Below are positions 43,946 to 52,407 of a stretch of DNA of 64,000 bases, piece after piece; position 1 is the stretch's first letter, and the number at the start of each line of letters is the position of its first letter. The stretch is taken from the NCBI GenBank assembly GCA_002298145.1, contig DBMP01000024.1, positions 62,001 to 126,000 on the forward strand, given 5' to 3'. The position numbers and the translations under genes are program-made. The notes beneath the pieces are model-generated. The model ran no database searches. It saw nothing but the letters and a program-made list of their open reading frames with translations, and was not told the origin of the DNA. The DNA is from Spartobacteria bacterium UBA695. Its GTDB lineage: Bacteria; Verrucomicrobiota; Verrucomicrobiia; Chthoniobacterales; Chthoniobacteraceae.

Positions 43946-44839
43946 TTAGGCGGCCTGGGAAGCTTCGCGCAACCCCTGGCGGCGGCGCAAGAGGTTGTGC
44001 TTCAAGTAGGAACCGGCGAGGAAGGCGCCGAAGATGCCCACGGCATAGACGGAGCTGGCTTCGGGGGCCATGGCTTCGTTCTCAAGGGCTTCCGTGAGGG
44101 AGACGCCGTTGACGGTGGTGTTGCTCATGTTGAGCGAGTTGCCGTAGATGTTGCCTTCGAGGGTGACGTTGTTGATGTTGAGCGCCTGGCCGGAGTTGTA
44201 GGACAGGATGGTTCCCGCGAGGGTCCCGGAGAGGTTGACGTTGCCGCCGAGGATGTTCCAGTAGACGTTCTTGGCGTCGACGCCGTCCAGGACGACGTTG
44301 TTGATGGAAAGGTTGCTGGAGACGTTGATGTAGAAGACGTCGCGCGCATCGCCCACCAGGGTGACGCTGCCGTTGATGTTGCTGCTGCTGTTGGTCAGGC
44401 TGATGACGTTCAGGTCGCCGGTGCCAGCGGTTAGCGTAAGGTTGTTGTAGTTGCCGGTGAGGATCTGGGTCGCTGTGAAATTGCCGATGGTCTTGGAGAA
44501 CCCGGAGGCCGCGGCGGTCTCGGGGTTCAGCGAGAGGTCTCTGGAGGTTCCTTCTGCTACTTTGACGGAGGAGTTGATGGAGAAGGAATTGCTGGTGTAG
44601 CCGACGCTCCCGTTGATGGTGTCCTGGTTGGAGCTGCTTAGGTTCCCGCCAATGATGCCGAGGTTGCCGTTGATGGTCGAGCCGTTGAGGTTCAGGTTGC
44701 CGTTGACGATGACGTTGTAATCCGAGAACCCTGAGGGATCGACGATGTAGGGCTTCACCGTTGCCTGGGCTTCGGTGAAGCATAAGCATAATGCCGTAAG
44801 CATTCCGAGGGCGGTCCAGGTTGATGATTTGCTCTTCAT
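43946..44839 (-). CDS. secreted choice-of-anchor-A-like protein with PEP-CTERM-like tail
   Basis: 297 aa, started at MKSKSSTWTALGM (a signal peptide ending near TEAQA). The mature part is Asn/Ser/Gly-rich with repeated short strands (NLNLNGSTINGNLGIIGGNL, NVNLSGTLAGTILS, NNVTLEGNIYGNSL), a beta-solenoid of the choice-of-anchor-A kind. The end has APEASS, a membrane stretch and an Arg-rich RRRQGLR, the layout of a PEP-CTERM/exosortase sorting signal with a non-standard motif. Likely exported and anchored to the envelope or extracellular matrix. No exosortase gene is in the window. Confidence 0.65.
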   Translation of the reverse strand: MKSKSSTWTALGMLTALCLCFTEAQATVKPYIVDPSGFSDYNVIVNGNLNLNGSTINGNLGIIGGNLSSSNQDTINGSVGYTSNSFSINSSVKVAEGTSRDLSLNPETAAASGFSKTIGNFTATQILTGNYNNLTLTAGTGDLNVISLTNSSSNINGSVTLVGDARDVFYINVSSNLSINNVVLDGVDAKNVYWNILGGNVNLSGTLAGTILSYNSGQALNINNVTLEGNIYGNSLNMSNTTVNGVSLTEALENEAMAPEASSVYAVGIFGAFLAGSYLKHNLLRRRQGLREASQAA

Positions 44840-44901
44840 AACGTGCGCCATTTTGCTTAATGAGATGTAAAACGCAAGAAGGAAATGGGAAAATCTACGT
44901 A

Positions 44902-44928
44902 CATCTATACGCATATTACGTATAGATG
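44902..44928. promoter_or_regulatory. perfect 10-bp inverted repeat upstream of surface-protein gene
   Basis: Arms CATCTATACG (44902-44911) and CGTATAGATG (44919-44928) around a 7-base spacer, located 63 bases before the start codon of the anchor-A gene and just past the stop of the small membrane gene. Dyads of this size in an AT-rich spot usually bind a dimeric regulator; lack of GC arms and T-run argues against a terminator. Confidence 0.5.
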
Positions 44929-44941
44929 CGTATTTGCGGCC

Positions 44942-45097
44942 TTATTGGGGCTGAATTTGTTCGAGCTGGGGGCGGTGCGAGCGGTCTAGGAGGGCTTTGG
45001 CGGTGAAGATGGCGAAGAGGACGAGGAAGATGGCCCCCAGGATGAAGGCGAGCTTTCCGCCGAAAATGGGGGACTTGGGAGAGGAGGCGTCGTTCAT
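44942..45097 (-). CDS. small single-pass membrane protein
   Basis: 51 aa frame beginning MNDASSPKSPIFGGK, one hydrophobic helix (~residues 16-33, LAFILGAIFLVLFAIFT), then a charged tail ending LEQIQPQ. Codon composition matches the surrounding genes. No family is recognisable. Same strand as, and immediately upstream of, the anchor-A gene. Confidence 0.45.
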   Translation of the reverse strand: MNDASSPKSPIFGGKLAFILGAIFLVLFAIFTAKALLDRSHRPQLEQIQPQ

Positions 45098-45198
45098 AGG
45101 TTGGATGGGGATATGATCGCGGCTGTGGCATGAGTTTCAATCCCAAAGAATTAGGATGGATTGCGGTGAAAATAAGGGATAATATTGCCTAGCAACTT

Positions 45199-45345
45199 AT
45201 GAAAGCGCTCCTCATCGCCGGTATGGCAATTGCAGTGATGGCAGGATTCTCTTCATGCGGCACGTTTCGCGGCATGGGGCAGGACTTGCAAAGCGTGGGT
45301 CATGGGGTTCAGCGGGCGGCGGAATGGTGCACGCCGGATTCTTAG
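45199..45345 (+). CDS. entericidin-like small lipoprotein, second copy
   Basis: 48 aa: MKALLIAGMAIAVMAGFSSC is a lipoprotein signal with cysteine at residue 20, and the tail GTFRGMGQDLQSVGHGVQRAAEW repeats the RG-x-G-x-D ... G-x-Q-R-A-A pattern of the peptide at 677-811. Entericidins of enterics are membrane lipoproteins of similar size. A TAATAT box at 45180 may be the -10 element of its own promoter. Confidence 0.75.
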   Translation: MKALLIAGMAIAVMAGFSSCGTFRGMGQDLQSVGHGVQRAAEWCTPDS

Positions 45346-45374
45346 GGCTATAGGCCCCAGGAGGTAGAATCTCT

Positions 45375-45776
45375 CTATTCCCCCGCTTTATGAACGAGGT
45401 AAATGGCCATGGCGGCTCCGAGAAATGAAAGGCTGATGGCGACGGTGCCGACGAGCTGGCGGTCGGCTTGAATCCGTCCCTGCTCGATGGCTTTATTGAC
45501 TACATGGTAACGCCATGCGGCCAGCAAGGGCAGCAGCGCGCCGATGATGATCATCGTTTCGCCCATCGGAAGGGATGCGCCGCGGGGGAGGGTGCTCCGC
45601 TCGGGATGAAGTTGCAGGCCGATTTCTTTGAGCCAGAGGCTGAACCGGGCGATGACAAAACCGAGGCTGATGACGGCGACGGCGGTTCGGATCCACGCCA
45701 GGAAGGTCCGCTCGTTGGAAAGGTATTCCAGTTCGCGAGGGCCGGTGGTTTGCGGATCCGGTTTTTCGTCAGGCAT
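45375..45776 (-). CDS. DUF202 (YidH-like) membrane protein
   Basis: 133 aa, started at MPDEKPDPQTTG. The DUF202 motif LSNERTFLAWIRTAVAVISLGFVIARFSL (residues ~19-47) is followed by two more helices (ETMIIIGALLPLLAAWRYH and VGTVAISLSFLGAAMAIYLVH). Family members are three-helix inner-membrane proteins of unknown function. A much longer open frame across this region on the same strand is spurious. Confidence 0.9.
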   Translation of the reverse strand: MPDEKPDPQTTGPRELEYLSNERTFLAWIRTAVAVISLGFVIARFSLWLKEIGLQLHPERSTLPRGASLPMGETMIIIGALLPLLAAWRYHVVNKAIEQGRIQADRQLVGTVAISLSFLGAAMAIYLVHKAGE

Positions 45777-45899
45777 GGGGGTCCAGAAAACCAGATTTCC
45801 GTGGCGCGCGCTACCTGACCCGGCCCTGGGGTGAATGCCCGGTTGACCTGGGGCAAGGGGCGTCGCATAATCGGGCCCGGGAACGACTCCTTTCTTTAT

Positions 45900-46769
45900 A
45901 TGGCAGCGCCTATTTATCGGCCTTACGAGATTACCGACGGGAAGAAATTCAAGCTTCGCAAGATGGACCCCGGCGATACGGGGAAAATCGCCTCGAAGGA
46001 AGCTGCGGAGGCGGCTCTCCAGCGAGGCATTGAAAATATGCAAGCCCTCCAGGAGAAGCTCTATGCGCAGGATCGCCGGGCGCTTTTGCTGATTTTCCAG
46101 GCGATGGACGCGGCGGGCAAGGACGGGACGATCAAGCACGTGATGAGCGGGGTGAATCCGCAAGGCTGCCAGGTGACTTCCTTTAAGACGCCTTCGAGCG
46201 AGGAGCTGGACCACGATTTTCTCTGGCGGACGAACCGGGCGCTGCCGGAACGGGGCCGCATTGGGATTTTTAACCGGAGCTATTACGAGGAGACGCTGGT
46301 GGTGCGCGTGCACCCGGAGATTCTCCAGCGGGAGAAGCTCCCCTGCATCTCGAAGCATATCTGGAAGGAGCGCTTCGAGGATATTAACGCGTATGAGCGC
46401 TACCTGACGCGCAACGGGGTGATTGTCCGCAAGTTTTTCCTGAACGTCTCGAAGGAGGAGCAGCGGCGGCGCTTCCTGGACCGCCTGGCGCAGCCTTCGA
46501 AGAACTGGAAGTTCTCCATGGGGGACGCGGCGGAGCGCGAGCACTGGGATGACTACATGAAGGCCTACGAGGAGACGATCCGCCACACGGCCAGCGAGGA
46601 GGCACCGTGGTATGTGGTTCCGGCGGATAATAAGTGGTTTATGCGGCTGGTGGTGGCCGAGGTGATCGTGGATACGCTTCGTTCGCTGGACCTCGCGTTC
46701 CCGAAGGTGGACCAGGCGAGGCGCAAGGAGCTGGCGGCTGTTCGCGAGAAGCTGGAGCGGCAGAAGTAG
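45900..46769 (+). CDS. PPK2-family polyphosphate kinase
   Basis: 289 aa, started at MAAPIYRPYEITDG. Walker A is DAAGKDGT at residues 70-77, the lid and Walker B segments are FNRSYYEETLVVRVHP and SKEEQRRRFLDRL. PPK2 enzymes transfer phosphate between polyphosphate and nucleotides in the cytoplasm; the single-domain size and KHVMSGVNPQGCQV match the PPK2 subgroup that phosphorylates AMP or ADP. Substrate class not certain. Stop is two bases before the next start. Confidence 0.92.
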   Translation: MAAPIYRPYEITDGKKFKLRKMDPGDTGKIASKEAAEAALQRGIENMQALQEKLYAQDRRALLLIFQAMDAAGKDGTIKHVMSGVNPQGCQVTSFKTPSSEELDHDFLWRTNRALPERGRIGIFNRSYYEETLVVRVHPEILQREKLPCISKHIWKERFEDINAYERYLTRNGVIVRKFFLNVSKEEQRRRFLDRLAQPSKNWKFSMGDAAEREHWDDYMKAYEETIRHTASEEAPWYVVPADNKWFMRLVVAEVIVDTLRSLDLAFPKVDQARRKELAAVREKLERQK

Positions 46770-46770
46770 G

Positions 46771-47247
46771 ATGAGGATGTTCCGCGCGCCGTGGAGCTTG
46801 TCCTTGCTGATCGTGTCGGCGATTGGCACGGCGGTGTTACTGGTGGTTGCCTGGTGCATTCCGCTTCCGGCGGGGGGCGGGCTGTTTTGGACGAAGCTGG
46901 TGCCGCTGGCAATTCTGGCGGGGGCGCTGCTGTTCGTGGTCCGGGGGTTTGAGATTACGCCCGGGGCGATTCTGGTGCGGCGGCTTTTTTGGACGACGCG
47001 CATTCCTAGGGCAGGGTTGCTCGGGGCCACGGTTGAGCCCCAGGCGATGACGGGGAGCCTGCGGATTTGCGGCAACAGCGGGCTGTACGCCTTCAATGGC
47101 TTTTACTGGAGCAAGCGGCTGGGGCGGTTTCGGGCGTATGTGACGGATCAGGAAAAAACGGTGGTGGTGCGTTTCGAGAAGCGCGTGGTGGTGCTCTCGC
47201 CGGATGATCCCGAGGCGTTTGTCCGCAGTTTGGCGGGTGATTTTTGA
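46771..47247 (+). CDS. bacterial PH-domain membrane protein
   Basis: 158 aa. Two hydrophobic helices (residues ~10-30 and ~42-58) are followed by a beta-rich PH-like domain: FEITPGAILVRRLFWTTRIPRAGL and KTVVVRFEKRVVVLSPDDPEAFVRSL. This layout is common for bPH-type integral membrane proteins of unknown function. It begins directly after the PPK2 stop codon. Confidence 0.7.
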   Translation: MRMFRAPWSLSLLIVSAIGTAVLLVVAWCIPLPAGGGLFWTKLVPLAILAGALLFVVRGFEITPGAILVRRLFWTTRIPRAGLLGATVEPQAMTGSLRICGNSGLYAFNGFYWSKRLGRFRAYVTDQEKTVVVRFEKRVVVLSPDDPEAFVRSLAGDF

Positions 47248-47303
47248 CGTGATCGCCCCGGTGCGGGCGTGCGAAATTCAGAGGAGCCGCTACACGGTGC
47301 GGA

Positions 47304-49271
47304 ATGCTCAAAACCGCATTAACGCTGACGGACGAACAGTTGGAACGAGTGGTGCGCTATGTGCGCAGCCGCATGGAGGCTCTCGAAGAGGCCCGTAACC
47401 AGGGATGGATTCAGGGCCGGGAACATTTCGAGAGGGAGTGGGACGATGATTTTTCGCATCGCGCCTGGTCGAGCGGGGTGTTCGCGCGTTCCAACGAGTC
47501 GCTAAACATGATCGGGGCGGGGCTGGATTATATCCGCTGCCGACTCATTGAGGAGATGTTCGGTAAGAAGGAGTGGTTCCTGGCCGAGCCCCGCGTGCCG
47601 GATCGCCTGGACCCCGCTCTGACGGACGAGGTGGACCACCACTTGCGCTGGAAGCTGGGGCCGGAACAGATTGATTTCCCGGCGGTGTCGCGGGAGATCG
47701 TGACGCAGGCCTGCAAGCTGGGCGAGTGCGTGGCGAAGATATTCTATAAGACGGAGGAAGAGAGCTTCGAGCGCATTGCCTCGATTCTCTGGGATGAACG
47801 GAGCGACTCGCCGGTGTTGACGCCGGACGGGGAGTTTGTGTTCGAGGAAGGGCCGGAGGAGGCGCTTGCGGCGGCGCTGATGGTGCCGCTGGACTTTGTG
47901 GCGGAGTGGCATCCGGGGGATCCGATTTCGCCGGACCGCCTGCCGGAGGGCTTTGCGTGGAAGGAGCAGATTGTCTCCAACCGCAAGATCCGCTCGACGG
48001 GGGCGCGGGCGGTGCCGCTGCATTATAAGGAGTTCTACATTCCGCTCAACGCGCCCTCGCTGCATGAGGCGGACTTCGTGGCGCACCTGACTTCCGTGCG
48101 GCTCTCGCGGCTTTGCGCGCATCTCGGGATCACACTGGATACGCCCGAGGGGCAGCCTGCCGATACGGAGCCGGGTGTGGAGGGGTACTTGCGGCGGGCG
48201 CTGCTCCAGATTCGCTCGGGTGGGGGGAACGAGCCGGAGACGGCTTCGGAAAAGCCGCGCCGGGGCGAGGGGAATGAGATTCCGCTGCCGGACGAGGACC
48301 CGGAACTGCGCGTGGCGGAGGCGTACTTTACCTTCGATGCGCGGGGCGATGGGCGGCCTGTGCGCGTGTTCATGATGGTGGCCTACGATTACGATGTGCC
48401 AATTTTCTGGGACTACATCGCCAATGTGACGCCCGACGGGCGCTACCCCTTTGAGGTGGTGACGGTTAACAAGGAGCCCCATCGGTGGTACGGGAAGAGC
48501 TGGTTCCAGAAGTTCGAGCGCTTCCAGCATTTGATCGACAAGCTGACCAACCAGGTGCTTTACCGCAATGACCTGGCGGCCAACCCGGTCAAATTCCGCC
48601 GCAAGGAGGCGGTGGTGCAATGGCAGGATGACCAGCCCTTCGAGATCGGGCCCGACCAGGTCTTTGATCTCAATGACGGCTACACGGCCCAGGACGCGTT
48701 GCAGACGGCGACGATTCCCGACCTGGATGAGCAGACGAAGTTCCTGCTCGAAACGGTGATCTCGACGTGGCGGATTCGCGCCGGGGTCTCGACGGCGACG
48801 CAGGGGACTATCGGCGGGCTGCCCTCGGAACGGACGGCGACGGGGGCGCTGCAAATCGAGGAGGTGGGGACGACGATCTTTAAGCCGCTGCTGGCGGAAA
48901 TCCGGCGCGGGATCGAAGCGGTGCTCCGCCAGGTGGTGCGCTACGAATACGCCTACCTGGATGGGGATGAGACGTTCCCGTTTCTGGAGGAGGGGGCGCG
49001 GCGTTTCGGGGTGCTGGAGTGCGGCAGCGTGAAGGATCTGGATCTCGACGTGGAGCTCTGCCTGGCCTCTGATGAGATGGACGCGGATACAGCGCGCTCG
49101 GCGGTTGATTTCTTCAACCAATTCCTTGCCGTGCCGGATGATTACAAGGCCGTGGCCGCGCCGCTGTTTGCGAATGTTTACCGGAGCCTGAAGATTGACC
49201 ACGCCGAGGAGTACTTTGAAAAAGCGCTGCAAGTCGCGGGGCTCACACCGCCCGAGGAGGAGGGGCATTGA
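47304..49271 (+). CDS. phage portal-like protein, orphan
   Basis: 655 aa. The middle and C-terminus read like a podovirus-type portal: NKEPHRWYGKSWFQKFERFQHLIDKLTNQ, then ANPVKFRRKEAVVQW, a stem-like helix TKFLLETVISTWRIRAGVST, and GALQIEEVGTTIFKPLLAEIRRGIEAVL. The frame is intact with no stop. Portals form dodecameric rings through which DNA enters the capsid, but no terminase, capsid or tail gene is adjacent; flanks are cellular genes. Either a prophage remnant or a domesticated gene. The family assignment is from overall pattern and is not certain. Confidence 0.6.
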   Translation: MLKTALTLTDEQLERVVRYVRSRMEALEEARNQGWIQGREHFEREWDDDFSHRAWSSGVFARSNESLNMIGAGLDYIRCRLIEEMFGKKEWFLAEPRVPDRLDPALTDEVDHHLRWKLGPEQIDFPAVSREIVTQACKLGECVAKIFYKTEEESFERIASILWDERSDSPVLTPDGEFVFEEGPEEALAAALMVPLDFVAEWHPGDPISPDRLPEGFAWKEQIVSNRKIRSTGARAVPLHYKEFYIPLNAPSLHEADFVAHLTSVRLSRLCAHLGITLDTPEGQPADTEPGVEGYLRRALLQIRSGGGNEPETASEKPRRGEGNEIPLPDEDPELRVAEAYFTFDARGDGRPVRVFMMVAYDYDVPIFWDYIANVTPDGRYPFEVVTVNKEPHRWYGKSWFQKFERFQHLIDKLTNQVLYRNDLAANPVKFRRKEAVVQWQDDQPFEIGPDQVFDLNDGYTAQDALQTATIPDLDEQTKFLLETVISTWRIRAGVSTATQGTIGGLPSERTATGALQIEEVGTTIFKPLLAEIRRGIEAVLRQVVRYEYAYLDGDETFPFLEEGARRFGVLECGSVKDLDLDVELCLASDEMDADTARSAVDFFNQFLAVPDDYKAVAAPLFANVYRSLKIDHAEEYFEKALQVAGLTPPEEEGH

Positions 49272-49540
49272 CGCCGGAGCAGGCGCTGGAGCGGTGCGCC
49301 GCCATCTCGGAGGAACTGGCGATATTACGGAAGGTTCCCCGGGAGGCGGCGGCGATTCTGGACCGCGAGCTGGAGCGGATCGTGGCGTTTCACACGGAGA
49401 AGTGCTGCGACGCGAGGCTCACGGCGGGGGAGAGCGACCGGCACAAGGAGGCGCGGGCGCTGGCGCGCGGTCTGGGCGGTTTTTTCGAAAAACGCACGGC
49501 TGCGCTGACGGATGAGATGATCAAGCTGCGGAGAGGCTAA
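49268..49540 (+). CDS. small protein coupled to portal-like gene
   Basis: 90 aa, most likely TTG-started, overlapping the portal-like stop by four bases. Mostly helical and charged (LERCAAISEELAILRKVPREAAAILDRELERIV), with two adjacent cysteines near residue 46. Not recognised. Co-translation suggests a partner of the portal-like protein, for example a head or scaffold component. Its TAA ends one base from the stop of the convergent glycosidase gene. Confidence 0.55.
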   Translation: MTPEQALERCAAISEELAILRKVPREAAAILDRELERIVAFHTEKCCDARLTAGESDRHKEARALARGLGGFFEKRTAALTDEMIKLRRG

Positions 49541-49541
49541 A

Positions 49542-51674
49542 TTACTCCGTCCCACTTCGTAGGACGGTGAGGGACCATGGGGGGATCGTTACCAGCGGCT
49601 GATTTGCAGCCGGGGTGACGATCGCCCGGGTCGCCGGGTGGCTGCGGGTGGCGTGGCTGGCTTTGCCCTCCATTTTCCATTCGTATTCCTTGGAGGAGAA
49701 GGTGAAGGTTTCGAACGGCGCGGCGAAGGGGGAGGGGGCCGAGGCGTTGTTTTGCACGAATTCAGCCGAGACGGCGTAGGCGCGCTTCGGGTCTTTGTTG
49801 ATGAGCATGAGCGACCAGCGGCCGTCGGGGCGCTGGACGGGGTAGGCGGCGACCAGCGGGGCATTTTCCACTTTGGCGGGGAAAAGTTCATGCTTTCCGC
49901 CGTCGGCCTGCGCCCATTGGTGGGTGAGCAAATGCGCGGCATGGTAGGTGGCCGTGGGGGTGAGGCTCCCGTTTTCGCGGGCGAGGAGGATGGTGTTGTT
50001 GCCCCAGGCCTCGCCGCCCCAGTCGTTTTGCAGACCCTCGGGTTCGTAGCCATAGAGGAAGGAGGTGGCTCCGTTCATGGAGAGGAACAGGCAGGCGACC
50101 TCGGTGTTCATCAAGGCGCCGCCCAAGTCCAGTTCCGCCGGGTTGGCGTAGGCGGAGTAGCCGAACTCCGAAATGACGAGCGGGATCCCCGCCGGGGCGG
50201 AGGCGCGGATGAGGTTGATGGCGTTGCGAAGTAGCCCGCCGTGGCTGGCGACTTCCTCGCTAACGACGCGCATTCCTTCGTTGAAGGGATACCACTCGAA
50301 GGAGAGGAAACGGAAGTCTTCGAGCCGGTTGCGCTCTTTCAAGTAATCCACAAACGCCCGGGTCCAGAGGCCGCGGTGGAAGCCGGTGAGCGTTTCGGGT
50401 GCGTCGCCCTCGACGGTGACGAAACTGGGGCCGCCGAGGGTGGCTTTCGGGTCGATCTCGCGAATCCGGCTGGCGGTTTGCAGGTAGAGGGTGGCGAAGT
50501 CGGCGGGCTCGATGCGCTGGCCGTCGGGCTCTTCGCCCAACTCTACGCGGTTGTAGGCGATGCCGCGCGCTTTCAGGTAGGCGACGATGCCCGCGGCGTT
50601 CTCGGGCGTGTCGTAGAAAACCGGTACAGGGACCATGAGCGGCAGGCCGCGCATGAGGCCGGACTCAGCCACGAGGTCGAACCCGGGCTGCGTGACGCCC
50701 AGATCACGATCGCTTTCGCGGTGCCACGGGTCGGTGGAGGAGGCGTAAGTCACGGTCTGTTGCCGCGAGGGCTTGTGCGCGAGGGCGTCGTGAAAGACTC
50801 CCTTGGCGTCGACTTCGCCCGCTTCGATTTCCCGGATGGCGTACCCCAGGTGGTCCCGCTCGTCGGTTGAGGTCGGGTCGAGCGCGGTGCGGGAGCTTTC
50901 CAGGAGCCGGATGCGAAGGTGCCGGGCTTTGACGGATTTTTCGCCCAGTCGGAGGAGCGCGTCGCCGCCGGTGCCGCCGGTGAGGGTCCCGTGCTCGAAG
51001 CGCGTCCACTGGCCGGGGAGGGGCATGCCGAAATAGGGCTCGTCGCCGAGGTTGCCGTACTCGACCTCGAAACGCGTGGCATACGGCGCGGCCCAATGGA
51101 TGCGGATGGCGTTGATGGCGACGGCTTTGGGAAAATGCACCGCCACCCATTGCGGATGCGAAGCGGCCGGGTCGTGGGTGAATTTCTCATCCAGGTACGG
51201 GTTGCTTTTCCAGAAGGTGCGCAAATCGCCGTCGTCGAGCATCGACCAGCCGTCGTTGTTGGCCTCATCCAGCGTGTCGCCGCGCCGGGGGAGGCGGTAG
51301 CCGTAGCAGAGGCGGATCGGCTCTTCGGAGGTGGTGTCGGAGGTCCAGTAGCCTTGCCGGTGCTCGGGATCGCTCCAGCGGCCCTTGGGGTTCCAATGCC
51401 AGGCCTCGATGGCCAGCTCGGTGCGCAGCCGGTAGGAGAGCGGGTGCAGCCCGACGGCGAGCATTTCCTTCAAGACGGCCGGTTTGTAGGTGGCCTCGGT
51501 GTCGGCTTGGTTGTGGCCGTCGACTCCCGCGCCGAGCGCCTCGCGCGGATCAAAAACGGCCTCGGGGCGGTCGAGATTGACGGAAAGGTGGAGGGGTTCC
51601 GCAGCCTGCAAGCCGCCCAACAAAAAAAAGCCGGCCACGATCGGCCGGCTCCAAAAACGGACGCAACAATTCAT
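49542..51674 (-). CDS. secreted clan-A glycoside hydrolase with discoidin-like insert
   Basis: 710 aa. The N-terminus (FWSRPIVAGFFLLGGLQAAEP) is a signal peptide. Residues ~95-300 hold an F5/8 type C (discoidin)-like carbohydrate-binding fold (WKSNPYLDEKFTHDP... WVAVHFPKAVAINAIRIHW). The TIM barrel follows, with the acid/base in VELGEEPDGQ and the nucleophile in LVISEFGYSAY, as in GH39/GH44/GH51-type clan-A enzymes. Exact family and substrate unclear. Acts on polysaccharide outside the cytoplasm. An intrinsic terminator structure overlaps its first codons. Confidence 0.7.
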   Translation of the reverse strand: MNCCVRFWSRPIVAGFFLLGGLQAAEPLHLSVNLDRPEAVFDPREALGAGVDGHNQADTEATYKPAVLKEMLAVGLHPLSYRLRTELAIEAWHWNPKGRWSDPEHRQGYWTSDTTSEEPIRLCYGYRLPRRGDTLDEANNDGWSMLDDGDLRTFWKSNPYLDEKFTHDPAASHPQWVAVHFPKAVAINAIRIHWAAPYATRFEVEYGNLGDEPYFGMPLPGQWTRFEHGTLTGGTGGDALLRLGEKSVKARHLRIRLLESSRTALDPTSTDERDHLGYAIREIEAGEVDAKGVFHDALAHKPSRQQTVTYASSTDPWHRESDRDLGVTQPGFDLVAESGLMRGLPLMVPVPVFYDTPENAAGIVAYLKARGIAYNRVELGEEPDGQRIEPADFATLYLQTASRIREIDPKATLGGPSFVTVEGDAPETLTGFHRGLWTRAFVDYLKERNRLEDFRFLSFEWYPFNEGMRVVSEEVASHGGLLRNAINLIRASAPAGIPLVISEFGYSAYANPAELDLGGALMNTEVACLFLSMNGATSFLYGYEPEGLQNDWGGEAWGNNTILLARENGSLTPTATYHAAHLLTHQWAQADGGKHELFPAKVENAPLVAAYPVQRPDGRWSLMLINKDPKRAYAVSAEFVQNNASAPSPFAAPFETFTFSSKEYEWKMEGKASHATRSHPATRAIVTPAANQPLVTIPPWSLTVLRSGTE
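51622..51650 (-). terminator. intrinsic terminator overlapping glycosidase signal-peptide codons
   Basis: On the minus strand, eight-base arms AGCCGGCC / GGCCGGCT with a 6-base loop are followed by T8. It falls at codons ~8-18 of the glycosidase, after sufT (stop at 51751). It would stop sufT read-through and probably also limits glycosidase expression. Confidence 0.75.
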
Positions 51675-51750
51675 GGAATGCCCCGATGAGACGCGGCTCC
51701 GGCGAATCGTGCAAGAAGAATCGGTGTTCTTCCTTTAGCGGAGGCGAGGT

Positions 51751-52293
51751 CTAGATGAGCCCGAGCTTCATCTTGCCCGCTTCGCTGATCATCGACTGAT
51801 CCCATGGCGGGTCCCAAACCAAGTCCACAATGGCTTCCTCAATTCCGGCGATGCTCTCGACGCGCATCCGCGCTTCCGCCGCGATGGTCGGGCCCATGCC
51901 GCAGCCGGGGGCCGTGAGGGTCATTTTGACGGATACCTTGGTTTTGCCATTCTCCTGGCGTTCGAGCTGGCAATCGTAAATCAAGCCCAGATCGACGATA
52001 TTGACCGGGATTTCCGGATCATAGCAGGTCTTCAACTGCTCCCAGACCGCCGCTTCGTCGACTTCCGCCACGGGTTCCCCGGCGGCTGCCTTGGTGGGGA
52101 CCTCCTGGCCGATGGCGTCGGCGTTGTTGTCGGTGATTCGGTAAAGGTAGCCTGTTTCTGTCGAGACGGTGTAGCTGCCGCCCAGGGACTGGGTGACGGT
52201 TACGCGCGTCCCGGCCGGGAGGGTGGTCTTGGTCCCCTGGGGGATCTGGATCGCCTCACAGTCACGCGTCAGTTCAATTTCGTCGTCGTGCAT
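51751..52293 (-). CDS. sufT: SufT-type iron-sulfur maturation protein
   Basis: 180 aa. N-terminal ~75 residues form the small beta domain seen in SufT (IQIPQGTKTTLPAGTRVTV, TGYLYRITDNNADAIG). The C-terminal MIP18/DUF59 domain has CYDPEIPVNIVDLGLIYDC, TLTAPGCGMGPTIAAEAR and VDLVWDPPWDQSMIS. It helps transfer Fe-S clusters to client proteins in the cytoplasm. No suf operon genes are adjacent; it lies downstream of the jetABC-like operon on the same strand. Confidence 0.93.
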   Translation of the reverse strand: MHDDEIELTRDCEAIQIPQGTKTTLPAGTRVTVTQSLGGSYTVSTETGYLYRITDNNADAIGQEVPTKAAAGEPVAEVDEAAVWEQLKTCYDPEIPVNIVDLGLIYDCQLERQENGKTKVSVKMTLTAPGCGMGPTIAAEARMRVESIAGIEEAIVDLVWDPPWDQSMISEAGKMKLGLI

Positions 52294-52367
52294 CTTCCCA
52301 CAAAATGGAGCAGATGAGTCTCAAGAGCAACCCCCAATTGAGACTGATGGCGGAAACTGGGCGGGAA

Positions 52368-52390
52368 GTTCCCGAGTTCAACTCGGGAAC
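52368..52390. repeat. 23-bp perfect palindrome between sufT and jetC
   Basis: GTTCCCGAGTT-C-AACTCGGGAAC: eleven-base arms with a one-base centre. Not followed by a T-run on either strand, so it is unlikely to be a simple terminator; it may be an operator or part of the 3' end of the adjacent repeat-containing transcript. Confidence 0.6.
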
Positions 52391-52407
52391 GCGAGGCAAC
52401 GAGGGGT

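Noticed and set aside
45375..47096. 573-codon minus-strand frame ending in the DUF202 protein
   Set aside because: Only the last 133 codons match DUF202; the upstream part is antisense to PPK2 and the PH-domain gene.
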